A stretch of DNA of 64,000 nt from Salvia splendens (taxonomy: Eukaryota > Streptophyta > Magnoliopsida > Lamiales > Lamiaceae). The stretch covers positions 36,624,887-36,688,886 of the forward strand of contig NC_056034.1 in assembly GCF_004379255.2 (NCBI RefSeq), in the 5' to 3' direction. The notes under the pieces were generated by a model, which worked only from the letters and a program-made list of their open reading frames with translations, ran no database searches and had not been told where the DNA came from. Position 1 is the first letter of the stretch, and each line of letters starts with the position of its first letter. This document shows positions 55,547 to 64,000 of this stretch, piece by piece. The position numbers and the translations under genes are program-made.

Positions 55547-56838
55547 AAGAGTGAACTATCTCAAAAGTCCTTAACTTTTTCGTTGGTGACACTGCAGGTC
55601 CCTAACAAAAAAAATATCGTCAGACGACCCTAACCTTAAACATAATCACATTATCTTGTTTTTTCTGACTAAAATGCCCTTAAGCCCTAAAAGGGCATTC
55701 TGGTCATCTCAGTAAGAATGCTGACAGTGGTGGCCTGCATGTTGCACAATATCTACTGTTCACACATGTTCCAAATTAATTCTGTTAGTTGCATGTTGGC
55801 ATTAAAGAGAACAAATAATTATAAAAATTATATTGTATTAGAATTAATTTCGTGATATCTTGTGCACTTATTTTATTGTTTTATTGTTCAAAGTATGTTT
55901 TTGTTAAATTTGTAGCACACTATTATTTAATTATTTGGTCATCTTTTACATATATTATTATTATTTAACAACAACTAAAACTTAAAGTTAAAGTAAAATA
56001 AATTCAATTAAAATTTCACATATTAAATATAGGACTATTAATTAGTTAACCTAAATTAAAGTAATCCCTTGGTATACTGAAACAACGGCACCCTATCTTC
56101 TTCCCCAATTCTCATTACTCTTATTCCGCCCCTAAACTCTTTCTCGTGAAGCTCTCTTCTTTAATTTAACTTTCTTCTCAATTTCATTCTTCGTCATCAC
56201 TTACACATGAGTAATACTTTCTCTGTATTTCTTTCCTCTCCTTTTTGTTTCCTCTCCTCATTTCTCTTAAGTGGAGAGGAAGTTGCTTTTCGTGGGGTCA
56301 GGAGGCGGAATTACCCTCGGTTGGTGGCAGATGATGGAGCTTCACGGCGGTACTCACGGACCTGTGGTGGGGTCGGCCGACCCCACGCTACCCCACCTGG
56401 GTCCGTCTTTAGACATGGCGGCGCCTCCGATCGCAGTCGCCCGATCTCCTCCGCAACGATAGGGATGATTGAGAAGCACACTCAAAAAACGAGAGAAAAT
56501 GGAAACAAAACCCCCTTTAAATTGAGAGAAATGAATTGAAGTGAGAGAAATAAATTGACCCTTGAAATATACAACATGCGAAATATCAAGTATGATTTGA
56601 CAAAAGTCTGCGTAAGGTCTGCAGGTGAGTGTAGGTGTGCGTAGAGTAGGTGTGCAGGTTGGTAGTCATTTGACTAAAATACCCTTCAAGGCATTTGGGT
56701 ATTTTGGTCCGAAATTGGCTAAAAAAACAAGATATGTGATTATGTTTAAGGTTAGGGTCGTCTAGCGATATTTTTTTTGTTAGGGACCTGCAGTGTTACA
56801 AACGGAAAAGTTAGGGACTTTTGAGGTAGCTCACTCTT
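55547..56838. mobile_element. Mutator-like element with ~130-bp terminal inverted repeats and foreign-looking interior
   Basis: The left end AAGAGTGAACTATCTCAAAA and the right end complement AAGAGTGAGCTACCTCAAAA continue as a long inverted repeat (CACTGCAGGTCCCTAACAAA, CGACCCTAACCTTAAACATA) for about 130 bp. No transposase is present. The interior (about 56080-56560) looks like a gene start: a pyrimidine-rich leader and then an ATG at 56207. No convincing 9-bp target duplication was found, so superfamily assignment is provisional. Confidence 0.65.
56207..56539 (+). CDS. Hypothetical 110-residue reading frame inside the Mutator-like element
   Basis: ATG 56207 begins MSNTFSVFLSSPFCFLSSFL, a hydrophobic start that could act as a signal peptide, followed by a basic Arg/Gly-rich stretch. 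A second frame (from 56271, MERKLLFVGSGGGITLGWWQ) is also open, so which frame, if either, was coding is unclear. It may be a captured gene fragment. No family recognised. Confidence 0.3.
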   Translation: MSNTFSVFLSSPFCFLSSFLLSGEEVAFRGVRRRNYPRLVADDGASRRYSRTCGGVGRPHATPPGSVFRHGGASDRSRPISSATIGMIEKHTQKTRENGNKTPFKLREMN

Positions 56839-57187
56839 AGATAAAAAAAAGTTTTGAAACTACATCATGTCTGTAAAATTTAATTCATTTATCCCAATAA
56901 GGTCAAAGTAATTGGATAGAGTTTTTAGTGAATCAACACATAATTTCAACATGAATATGATTGAGTTTTTTCTTTAAAAAAATTAATAATGGATCCCTAT
57001 TTACTCTTGTAATGACTTGAATCCATAATCTAATAATTGGAAGAAAAACGTCTTATCAATTGAACTGTCATGAAACTACTTATTTTATCCAAAAATTCAA
57101 TGGGTGAGCCAGTTGTGAAACATGTGAATATATGTTATTTAATTTTCAATTTTAAAAGTTGTAGACCAAAGTCAATATTAGGTTGTA

Positions 57188-57433
57188 CTCCCTCCGCCCC
57201 AGATAATTCGTCCCACTAGCACGGGTTTTAAGAAATGTAATGAAAAGTGAGTTGAAAAAGTTAGTGGAATGTGAGTCCTACTTTTATATATTAGTTTTAT
57301 AATAAAATGTGAGTAGCAATGAGTTAGTGGAATATGAGGTCCACTACCAAAAATGGTAAAAAGTGAAATGAGACAAATTATGCGGGACAGACTGAAATGA
57401 AAAAATGGGACAAATTATCTGGGACGGAGGGAG
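57188..57433. mobile_element. Stowaway-like MITE
   Basis: TA on both sides (57186-57187, 57434-57435); ends CTCCCTCCGCCCCAGATAAT and complement CTCCCTCCGTCCCAGATAAT. A strong foldback typical of mariner-derived MITEs. Confidence 0.92.
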
Positions 57434-57846
57434 TATTATTTAAATAAAATTACTGCTTCGTCCTTCCTTAAGTGTCTACATTTGACTCAGCATGAGTGTT
57501 AAGAAATGTAAAAAAATGAGTCTCATTTTTTTATACTTCCTCCGTCCAGCAATAGCAGTCCCGTTTTTTCTATTTTGGGATGTCCGGGAATAGGAGTCCT
57601 GGTTCTACTTACCATATTTGGATCTCCCCTTCTCACTAATTTACTCAATTGCCATAAAAAAACACCCCCCACCCAAATTTAATTTCACTCTCTCATTCTC
57701 TCGGTCTCACGCTCTCACTCTCATTCTCTCTCACTCTCGGTCTCACTCTCACTCTCTCGCCCTCCTCTTCCTGGAAACCCTAATTCACGCCGTCTCATCT
57801 TTCTCCTCCCAATCGTCGCCTCCTCCTCTTCCCCACTCTACCATAA

Positions 57847-58487
57847 ATGGATGATGTACCCTCTGAAACCCTATCCCCCATCTATGGGTTAGATTCGGCC
57901 GGAAACTGTATTCAACTTTTCCACGCTTGCCTCGTCTGAATCCGACGCCGGAGTGGACCTTCGACACGTCGGAGGGGTCGATCCCGACTCCTATTGCAAC
58001 CCACATTTCTCCTATCCTCACATACTCGTGGGAGGCGGGTGATTCAATGTCCACCGTAGTTCCTGAAACTCCGATGGTCGAAGCCCCTTCCTGGACCAAT
58101 TCCCAGCCCTCTATGTTCCTTGAAACCCCAGATCTAGAAGCTATGCCGTGGATGGTGACTGATTCCACCATAGTTCCTGACACGCCAGAGACCATGCTCG
58201 ATTATGAGCTTATTGTCCCTGATACGACGGGTTATGAAAGTCCTGACTCCACTGTGGTCCGTGAAACTCCGATGGTGAAGAGGCGGAGGCGTCCTGTTGA
58301 GGAAGATGAGTGGTTCAAGGAGATCCTCATGATTCTCTTGCCCGGCATGAAAGATCTCCTCTATTATTGTGAGTTGTGTAAGAATCATCCCCTATCTAGG
58401 GTTTGGAGATTCTGGGTTGGTCTCTATTTAAGGATTTCCATAGGGTTATTTTATTATGTTGATTTAGCCACCCCTATTTTGGGTTAG
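57847..58487 (+). pseudogene. Unidentified Thr/Pro-rich reading frame inside the mariner element
   Basis: A (CTCTCA)n-rich leader precedes ATG 57847 (MDDVPSETLSPIYGLDSAGN). That frame stops at about 57937, while the adjacent frame is open from 57867 to 58487 and reads RLNPTPEWTFDTSEGSIPTP, then repeats of the type VVPETPMVEAPSW, TIVPDTPET and VVRETPMV, a basic KRRRRP cluster and EDEWFKEILMILLPGMKDLL. The repeats and basic cluster suggest a real former protein, perhaps nuclear. No family recognised. It is not part of a known mariner transposase and reads in the opposite direction, so capture of a host gene is the leading explanation. Confidence 0.45.
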
Positions 58488-59020
58488 GAGGTTTAATCTT
58501 GCCTTATATGATGAAATTTGTGATGTTTGACCGATTATGTTGATGGAATTTGTTGTTGGTTACTGGAATTTGTGCTTTCTAATGTACTGTGGTGATCGTG
58601 TTTTGATTAAGCCACCCCCAATTTGGGTTAGGAGGTTTAATCTACTGCTATATGATGAAATTTGTGATGTTTGACCGATTAATCTACTGCTATATGAGGA
58701 CATTTGTAATGTTTTGCTGATTAATCTACTGCTATATGGTGTATTGTTGATATACTTGCTGGAATTTGGTGTTGGTTGTTACTGTGCTGATGGGGTTTGT
58801 TTGTGGTGCTTATTTTATGTGTAATAGCCACCCCTTGATCTGGTTTGGAGGCTTTTCACACTGCCATATGCTGAAATTTTTCTGAGATGCTTTTATGATG
58901 GTGTATTGTTGATATACATACTGGAATTTGTTATTGGTTGTTACTGTGCCGATGGAATTTGTTTGTGCTGCTTATATTATGTGTAAAAGCCACCCCCTTT
59001 ATTTGGTTTGGAGGCTTGTG
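58468..59020 (+). repeat. Worn direct repeats inside the mariner element
   Basis: AGCCACCCC(C)..TTTGG(G/T)TTAGGAGG-like phrases begin at about 58466, 58610, 58827 and 58987, each followed by a CTATATGATGAAATTTGTGATG- or GATGGAATTTGTTGTTGG-like stretch. Irregular period (about 143-217 bp). Confidence 0.7.
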
Positions 59021-59265
59021 TCCATGACCTATGATGAAATTTTTCTGAGGGTCTTATATCATTATCCTGAATATGTGCATTACATTAGGTTTGCACTATG
59101 TCTATACACCAAAAAAACAAAAACATCAGACCCTAACCCAAAAAATAATAGGGGCTGACCAACACACCTAAAAAATCAGACTACCCTATTCCATAAGCAC
59201 TATGGCCTGACCAACACACCAAAAAGATCAGACCACCCTATTCCATAAACATCACTTTGGCTGAC

Positions 59266-60704
59266 CTAGAAGCCAAATGCATTTGACAGAGGGCCAATAT
59301 CATACATTGACCCATCATTGTTCTCTGGCATTTGTAAGTATTGTAGAACATCTCTCACAACATTCTCCTCCACTTCCAGCACATTTTGGAGTCTCATAGT
59401 TCTTTCTAGTTTATCCTTGTTGATGTGTTGAACTTTGTAGCCATTTCCACCTCTGCACTGTAGGATTTCAGTGAGGAAAGCCTGCAAGCTTAGCAAAACT
59501 CTGTTGAGAGTTTGTGGTGACAACTCTTCAAATGAGCTACACACATTCCCCACAAGTTCGTCCACAGTTTTGCATGGTTTCTCATGCTGCAGTGACTGAA
59601 TTGCTCTAAAAAAGCCCAGGTCCAAGATGTTAGTGTCAGAGGAATTAGGTGGTTGACAAATCAGTTGGATTTTAATTCCATCTGAATTGGCAACAACCTG
59701 AAAATCTGGATCCATGGCAGTTATGTGTGGGGTTGCATTATCTTGCCGAATGTAGATGTCTTTACTTGCCCAAACAGGTCACTTGGCTTTAATTGCAGGT
59801 ATAATCTGGCATAAAGAAGAATAACATAGCTATATGATGATCTTTATTGAGTTTTTAAGATCTGATAAAATGAAAAAAGTTGCATACCTTGTGGATAAGG
59901 CAGTCCCTCATCACTGCCTTTGTGACTGAATTGATTGCCTTGGTTTCCATGGTCCCTCTAGGCCTGTTCTTTAACTTCCTCTGTGCTGGCAGTACTTCAC
60001 TGAAGGGAAATATTCCCACCTTACCATCATAAGTTGCCTACCCATCCATACTAAACTCTGATATACTGACAGCACACATAAACATCACTTTGGTGATGTA
60101 TCTCTTGGATTTGCATTACCTATATGGCTCATCCTCATCCGGCAAGAGGTAGTACCTGTCTGATGCCTTGGTCATATAGAACCATTTTTCGTCTATATGC
60201 ACTACATTGTGCATGCTTTGATATTGAATTCTACCTTGAGTAATTTGTGGCTGAAGTTGACTAAGACTCCATCTAACTCTTGCTAGCTTATATATTGGCG
60301 AGGGCAGGTTTGATTGCATTTGTATGTGGCCGTAGTTTACCTTGCTTCACCCACTGACCTAATGTGCTCTTGCTCACATTCAATTTTACTGCCATTTTTC
60401 TCAGTGAAGATCTTTCAAGAGTAGATAAGTTTCTAACATTTTCTTCATCAAGTTCTAATCTGTCAACATGATGGCAGCCTCTAATCTTTCCTTCCATGAT
60501 TGCATGTTCTCCCCTTTGCATCTGCTCCTTGGCTGCCTTCCATAGCCTGTGCACTGTCTTCCTACTGATGCTAAATGTGTCTGATGCCTCCGTTACATCC
60601 CCTCTTGCAAGCACTCCATCATGGTTGTGCTTGAGTAGAAACTGCACCACATTGTTCTTGACGCTGCTGCTCAAGTGTAGGGTTTGCCTCTGCCCATTAT
60701 CCAT
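59266..60704 (-). pseudogene. Mariner transposase (DD39D), decayed
   Basis: ATG 60704 begins MDNGQRQTLHLSSSVKNNVV. The N-terminal helix-turn-helix region (RKTVHRLWKAAKEQM; SSLRKMAVKLNVSKSTLGQW) binds the ends. After a frameshift near 60300 follow VVHIDEKWFYMTK (first Asp), KVGIFPFSEVLPAQR, RGTMETKAINSVTKAVMRDC, then an intron-like GT-AG gap (about 59887-59809), IYIRQDNATPHIT (second Asp) and NILDLGFFRAIQSLQ (third Asp). There are 39 residues between the last two, as in plant mariner transposases. Stops near 60116, 60040 and 59778 (TGA where Trp is expected) kill it. The C-terminus ends NAFGF-stop at 59266. Confidence 0.93.
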
Positions 60705-61264
60705 TCCTATGATGAATTTTTTCCGAGAGAATTAAATCTACATAAGTGTTGGGAGTTTTTTTGGGAGATTTTCATATTTGGGGTTGGTAGGAGGTGTCTT
60801 AAATGAGTGTAGGTGATGTATTTTTAGCAGATTTGGAGTTGTACTTTTTGGAGTTCAAATTTCCCTCAAACTCTTTGTAGAGGAAAATTTGAATTTTTCA
60901 GTGCCCTTTTATATTTTGAGTAGATTTGAACTTAATGTGATGAATTAGTAATTGAAGGCATTCTATTTATGTTGAGTGTTCTTTTTAAATTCAATTTTTA
61001 CTTTGTCCATGAATATATTGGAAACAAGAAATTAAAAATGTCATTCTTATTAATGACATTGAAACGTCCAGCAATGAATCAACAAAATTTTTTTGGCAGC
61101 TTTTTCTCTATGCAATGAAATGTCCAGCATGGAAGTAAAAATATTAACACAATTGAGGTGGGTCTCAAATTCCTTTATCACACACCATTTATTACACACT
61201 CCAAAACTTTCTTAAAATCCGTGCCCTTTAGAAATGAGACTGCTATTGCTGGACGGAGGGAGTA

Positions 61265-61549
61265 CTAATTAAAATGTGAGTGGAATGAGTTAGAAATGTG
61301 GACTGCTATTGATGAGTTTCTTTTTTATTTTAAATATTCTTCTTTTTTTATTACAGATTCACCAAAACGTCTATTTATATATAGTGTTAACACCCTCAAA
61401 TGTGAGACATATTTTTTTATAACATGTAATCATTATTATTCGAGCGAAAGACAAACCCAATGTTATTTGGGGACGTATTTCGTTGACGATATAAAAGAAC
61501 GGAAACGAATTAGGAAAAAATACAAAGACATACCGTTAGGTGCTATATA
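61265..61549. other. Gap between mariner element and MITE
   Basis: AT-rich; nothing recognised. Confidence 0.4.
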
Positions 61550-61551
61550 TA

Positions 61552-61766
61552 CTCCCTATGTCCATGAATAAGAGTTCCGATTCACTTTTATCATAAATGG
61601 TAATGGAGTCTCACCTTCCATTAACTCATTTCACTCACATTTCATTTAAAACTAATATATACAAGTGAGATCTCTATTCCACTAACTTTTTTCCACCCAC
61701 TTTTCTTAATATTTCTTAAAATCTATGCCGCCAAGAAATGAGACTTCTAATGGCGGACGGAAGGAA
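61552..61766. mobile_element. Stowaway-like MITE
   Basis: TA on both sides; CTCCCTATGTCCATGAATAAG at the left and the complement TTCCTTCCGTCCGCCATTAG at the right, with pairing inner arms. Confidence 0.82.
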
Positions 61767-61768
61767 TA

Positions 61769-62371
61769 TACATAAATTTGGTGCATTCGGTCACCAACTA
61801 TATATCTATGACCCCTTTCTTGTGAACAGTTATATTTATGATTTGAGAAATGTTAAGTTGCCACCAATAATTTCATTTTTTATATCGGTGTTTCATTATA
61901 GAAATTTTCGGTTATTGTATTTGCTAATCACAAAATTATTTTCGATTGTGGTAGGCTGGATTAATTTAAAGTACACTTTCTCGATGATTTGAAATGCGGA
62001 TACCTGGTTTTTGGAAATTCAACGAAAAAAAGCATTTTTTTTTGGTATTCCTTCCATCACACTTTGTAGCGGAGCATATAATTTTTTTAAAATATTGTAC
62101 AATTTAGTTGAGTTATTTTTATAAGACAAGAAGAATAATATTAAATAATTTTTAATTTATTCATTTTTATAGTTTAGTTCTTTTTTTATTTCTTTCATTA
62201 TTTTCTCTTCTATTTTATTTTATCTTCTTTTATTTTATTTAACACAATTTATTAATCTTCATCCTTAAAAGAAATAATTTTACTAAATTGGAACGGAGTA
62301 TTATTTTTCTTATAAAGTTACTATTTATTTCTTAATGAGAATAGTGATTTATTCTATTTACTACTTGAGGG
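61769..62371. other. AT-rich gap, partial Stowaway-like sequence
   Basis: A single Stowaway-like end (ATTCCTTCCATCACACTTTG near 62047) is present without a clear partner. No gene. Confidence 0.4.
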
Positions 62372-62383
62372 TAGAGATGCCCA

Positions 62384-62562
62384 CGGTTCGTAAATCGGCG
62401 GTTCCGGTTTTTAGAAAGGCGGAACTGGAACCAAACCGTGAGGCTATTTCACGGTTCCGGTTCGAAAACCGGCGGTTCCGGTTCTGGTTCCGAACCGCCG
62501 GTTTTTGGACGGTTTTCACGGTTCCGGTTCGAAAACCGGCGGTTTTCGGGGTTCAGTTTTTT
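62384..62562. repeat. Subterminal GGTTCCGG/AACCGGCGG repeat cluster
   Basis: At least eight copies of CGGTTCCGGTT or AACCGGCGGTT, some forming palindromes; likely transposase-binding sites by analogy with other hAT elements. Confidence 0.8.
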
Positions 62563-62998
62563 TTTAATTTTGTTTTATTTTTTTTTGCTATGTAATTTGA
62601 AATTTGGACTTATACAATAAATTGGAACAAGACAATGGATAATTTAAATTAAAATAAGACGAATAAGGTGAAAATCATATCAATTTTATTGAATTTGAGT
62701 TGTAACGGACAACGATACATTACAATTTACAATACATATACAACATACAACAATGTAATATAATTTACAAGTGTCGTCGGAACATAAATAAAAAAACATG
62801 AAATGAGGGGAAAAAGGAAAAAATTGAAAAGGGCTTGAGCTCAGCTTAAACTTTCAAAGTTAAACTTTTCAAATTTAAGTTGAGTTGCCTACGTATCCAC
62901 AATTTTATCGAGGAATCAAAGCTCACGTAGTTCTCTTACATTGCTTACCTTTTTGGTCGGCCGTGCTTGCCATTCACCCCCCCCCCCCCCCCCCCCCG

Positions 62999-64000
62999 TC
63001 ATTGATATTGTTGAGCGCCCTCGCTTCCGACCTCGTCATCGCCATCGGTGGAAAAGTCTTCACTATCACTCTCTACACGGAAGTTGAAATCCGGCTCTTG
63101 TGCTCTCATGCCCGCCTTTGCCCAATCATCAAGTAACATAGTGGCTTCCATGTTTTTGGCGGAGAGATTGCTCCTTTTGTCGTCTAGGACACAACCGCCG
63201 ACACTAAAAACTTGCTCAACGGCGACGATGGAAACGGGAACGGCGAAATCTCCTTAGCCATTATCGAGAGTATCGGAAACTCTTTGTCATGTGTTCCCCA
63301 CCAATTAAGGACGTCAATTTGTTGAGTAGGAGGACCTGCATCTTGAAAAATAGAGCGCGATTCCAAATATATATCTAACTCACTAGTAGCTCTAGTCCTA
63401 TTGGTTGTAGCATCGTATAGATCTTGCAATTGTGATACTACGTCTGGATCAATCATGACATTGCTATAGTTCCCGCCACCAAAATCAAATGTAGAAGGAC
63501 TAAGAGGAGCACGTACCTGGTGAGTGGTGTTATACCGCATTTCATATTCCGCGTAGAGAGCACGAAGTGCACTATCTAACCTTAGTTTGATTTCATCAAC
63601 ATTCGGAAGACTTAGTTCGAAGCATTCTCCTCTTGTCAAGCCCATTTCGCGAAGTTGAGAAAAATCCAAATCGTGCAAACAACCATAGTACATGTCTAAA
63701 ATTTTATGAACACCATGCAACTTCCACTTTGGATCCAAGTATTTTTGCAATCAAAAACACATTTGGAATACGCGCAAAATATTTTAACCATTTTTCAACC
63801 ATATAAAACAAAATAGCCTTCAACTCTATGAATTGAGTATTTTTCTCACATGTCTTAAAACCAATTGCCACATACATACAATGCTCCAAAACGAGCACAA
63901 AAGTAGGATAATAAACACCGGATAACTCAACAGTGGCATTTTTGAAAGCTTGGAATAATCGAAACAAATCCATGTTGTGGTCCCAACAAGAGGGTATCAA
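62999..64000 (-). pseudogene. hAT transposase C-terminal half (RICESLEEPER/BED type), partial
   Basis: From the window edge: DLFRLFQAFKNATVELSGVY, EHCMYVAIGFKTCEKN and MVEKWLKYFARIPNVFLIAK. The frame changes near 63735 and continues DPKWKLHGVHKILDMYYG, ELDIYLESRSIFQD and LNWWGTHDKEFPILSIMAKE. A second frame change near 63240 follows, then SIVAVEQVFSVGGCVLDDKR and an acidic tail with stop at 62999. This is the hAT C-terminal dimerisation domain. The BED zinc finger and most of the catalytic core lie outside the window. Two frameshifts make this copy inactive unless they are sequence errors. Confidence 0.88.

Larger units (their letters stand above)
57536..61262 (-). mobile_element. Mariner-like element (plant MLE) with transposase remnant and extra coding region
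   Basis: Terminal repeats CTTCCTCCGTCCAGCAATAG on the left and the complement CTCCCTCCGTCCAGCAATAG on the right, with a TA target duplication (57534-57535, 61263-61264). At 3727 bp it is in the range of plant MLEs. The transposase is on the minus strand at 60704-59266. A second, plus-strand coding-like region lies at 57847-58487 and worn internal repeats at 58468-59020. Confidence 0.92.
62372..64000 (-). mobile_element. hAT element, 3' part, continuing past the window
   Basis: The end TAGAGATGCCCACGG resembles hAT termini. It is followed by a subterminal cluster (62385-62560) of CGGTTCCGGTTCGAAAACCG-type repeats, then a minus-strand hAT transposase. The other end and target duplication lie beyond 64000. 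A poly-C run (about 62977-62997) separates the end region from the coding part. Confidence 0.8.

Noticed and set aside
58928..59158. 76-codon plus-strand frame as a continuation of the mariner cargo
   Set aside because: Falls in the worn direct repeats and shows no repeat of the TP-rich motif.
62977..62997. Poly-C run as a regulatory element
   Set aside because: Simple mononucleotide tract, prone to sequencing error; no supporting context.

Overview
The window is plant nuclear DNA, most likely from a eudicot. The evidence is two intron-rich genes with canonical GT-AG introns, both belonging to plant protein families, plus a full set of plant transposons: Ty3/gypsy chromoviruses, Helitrons, PIF/Harbinger, hAT, mariner/Stowaway and a Mutator-like inverted-repeat element. 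A lamiid such as a mint-family plant is only a guess. No bacterial, organellar, tRNA or rRNA genes were seen.

Only about 15 kb is ordinary genic sequence. MED8 (Mediator tail/head-interface subunit, 12 exons, 25587-30893) is followed in tandem by a CHR10/ALC1-like SNF2 chromatin remodeller with a C-terminal macro-like domain (17 exons including an 8-nt microexon, 31472-40100). Both read rightwards, with about 580 bp between them, and both reading frames are intact across all inferred splice junctions.

Left of MED8 is a transposon cluster. It begins with a decayed RPA70-like gene (387-2893) carrying a (TA)n-flanked MITE in an intron. Next is a very young Reina-like chromovirus (4939-10472) with an intact 1468-residue polyprotein, apparently identical LTRs and a CCGTC target duplication. 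Then comes a nested block: a PIF/Harbinger element (10606-16609) whose ORF1 is split by a hAT element (12087-16028, TSD TGCATCCC), which itself holds a Helitron 3' end and a 1.8-kb foldback element. Further right are a degenerate Helitron helicase with an opposing Helitron end (16984-19711), two more ORF1-bearing Harbinger elements, and a deletion derivative of the first family that contains seven 73-bp repeats resembling snRNA promoters (24416-25442).

Right of the remodeller are Stowaway MITEs and a BRE1/HUB-like pseudogene fragment. A minus-strand Tekay-like retrotransposon (42563-54118, 2553-bp LTRs, TSD AAAAC) is inserted into an older related LTR. It is followed by a captured-sequence Mutator-like element (55547-56838), a mariner-like element with a decayed DD39D transposase plus an extra opposing coding region (57536-61262), and the 3' part of a hAT element running off the right edge.

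The only functional links visible are that MED8 and the remodeller both act in nuclear transcription and chromatin, and that the transposons carry their own replication or transposition functions. All names come from recognising motifs in translated sequence; no database search was possible.
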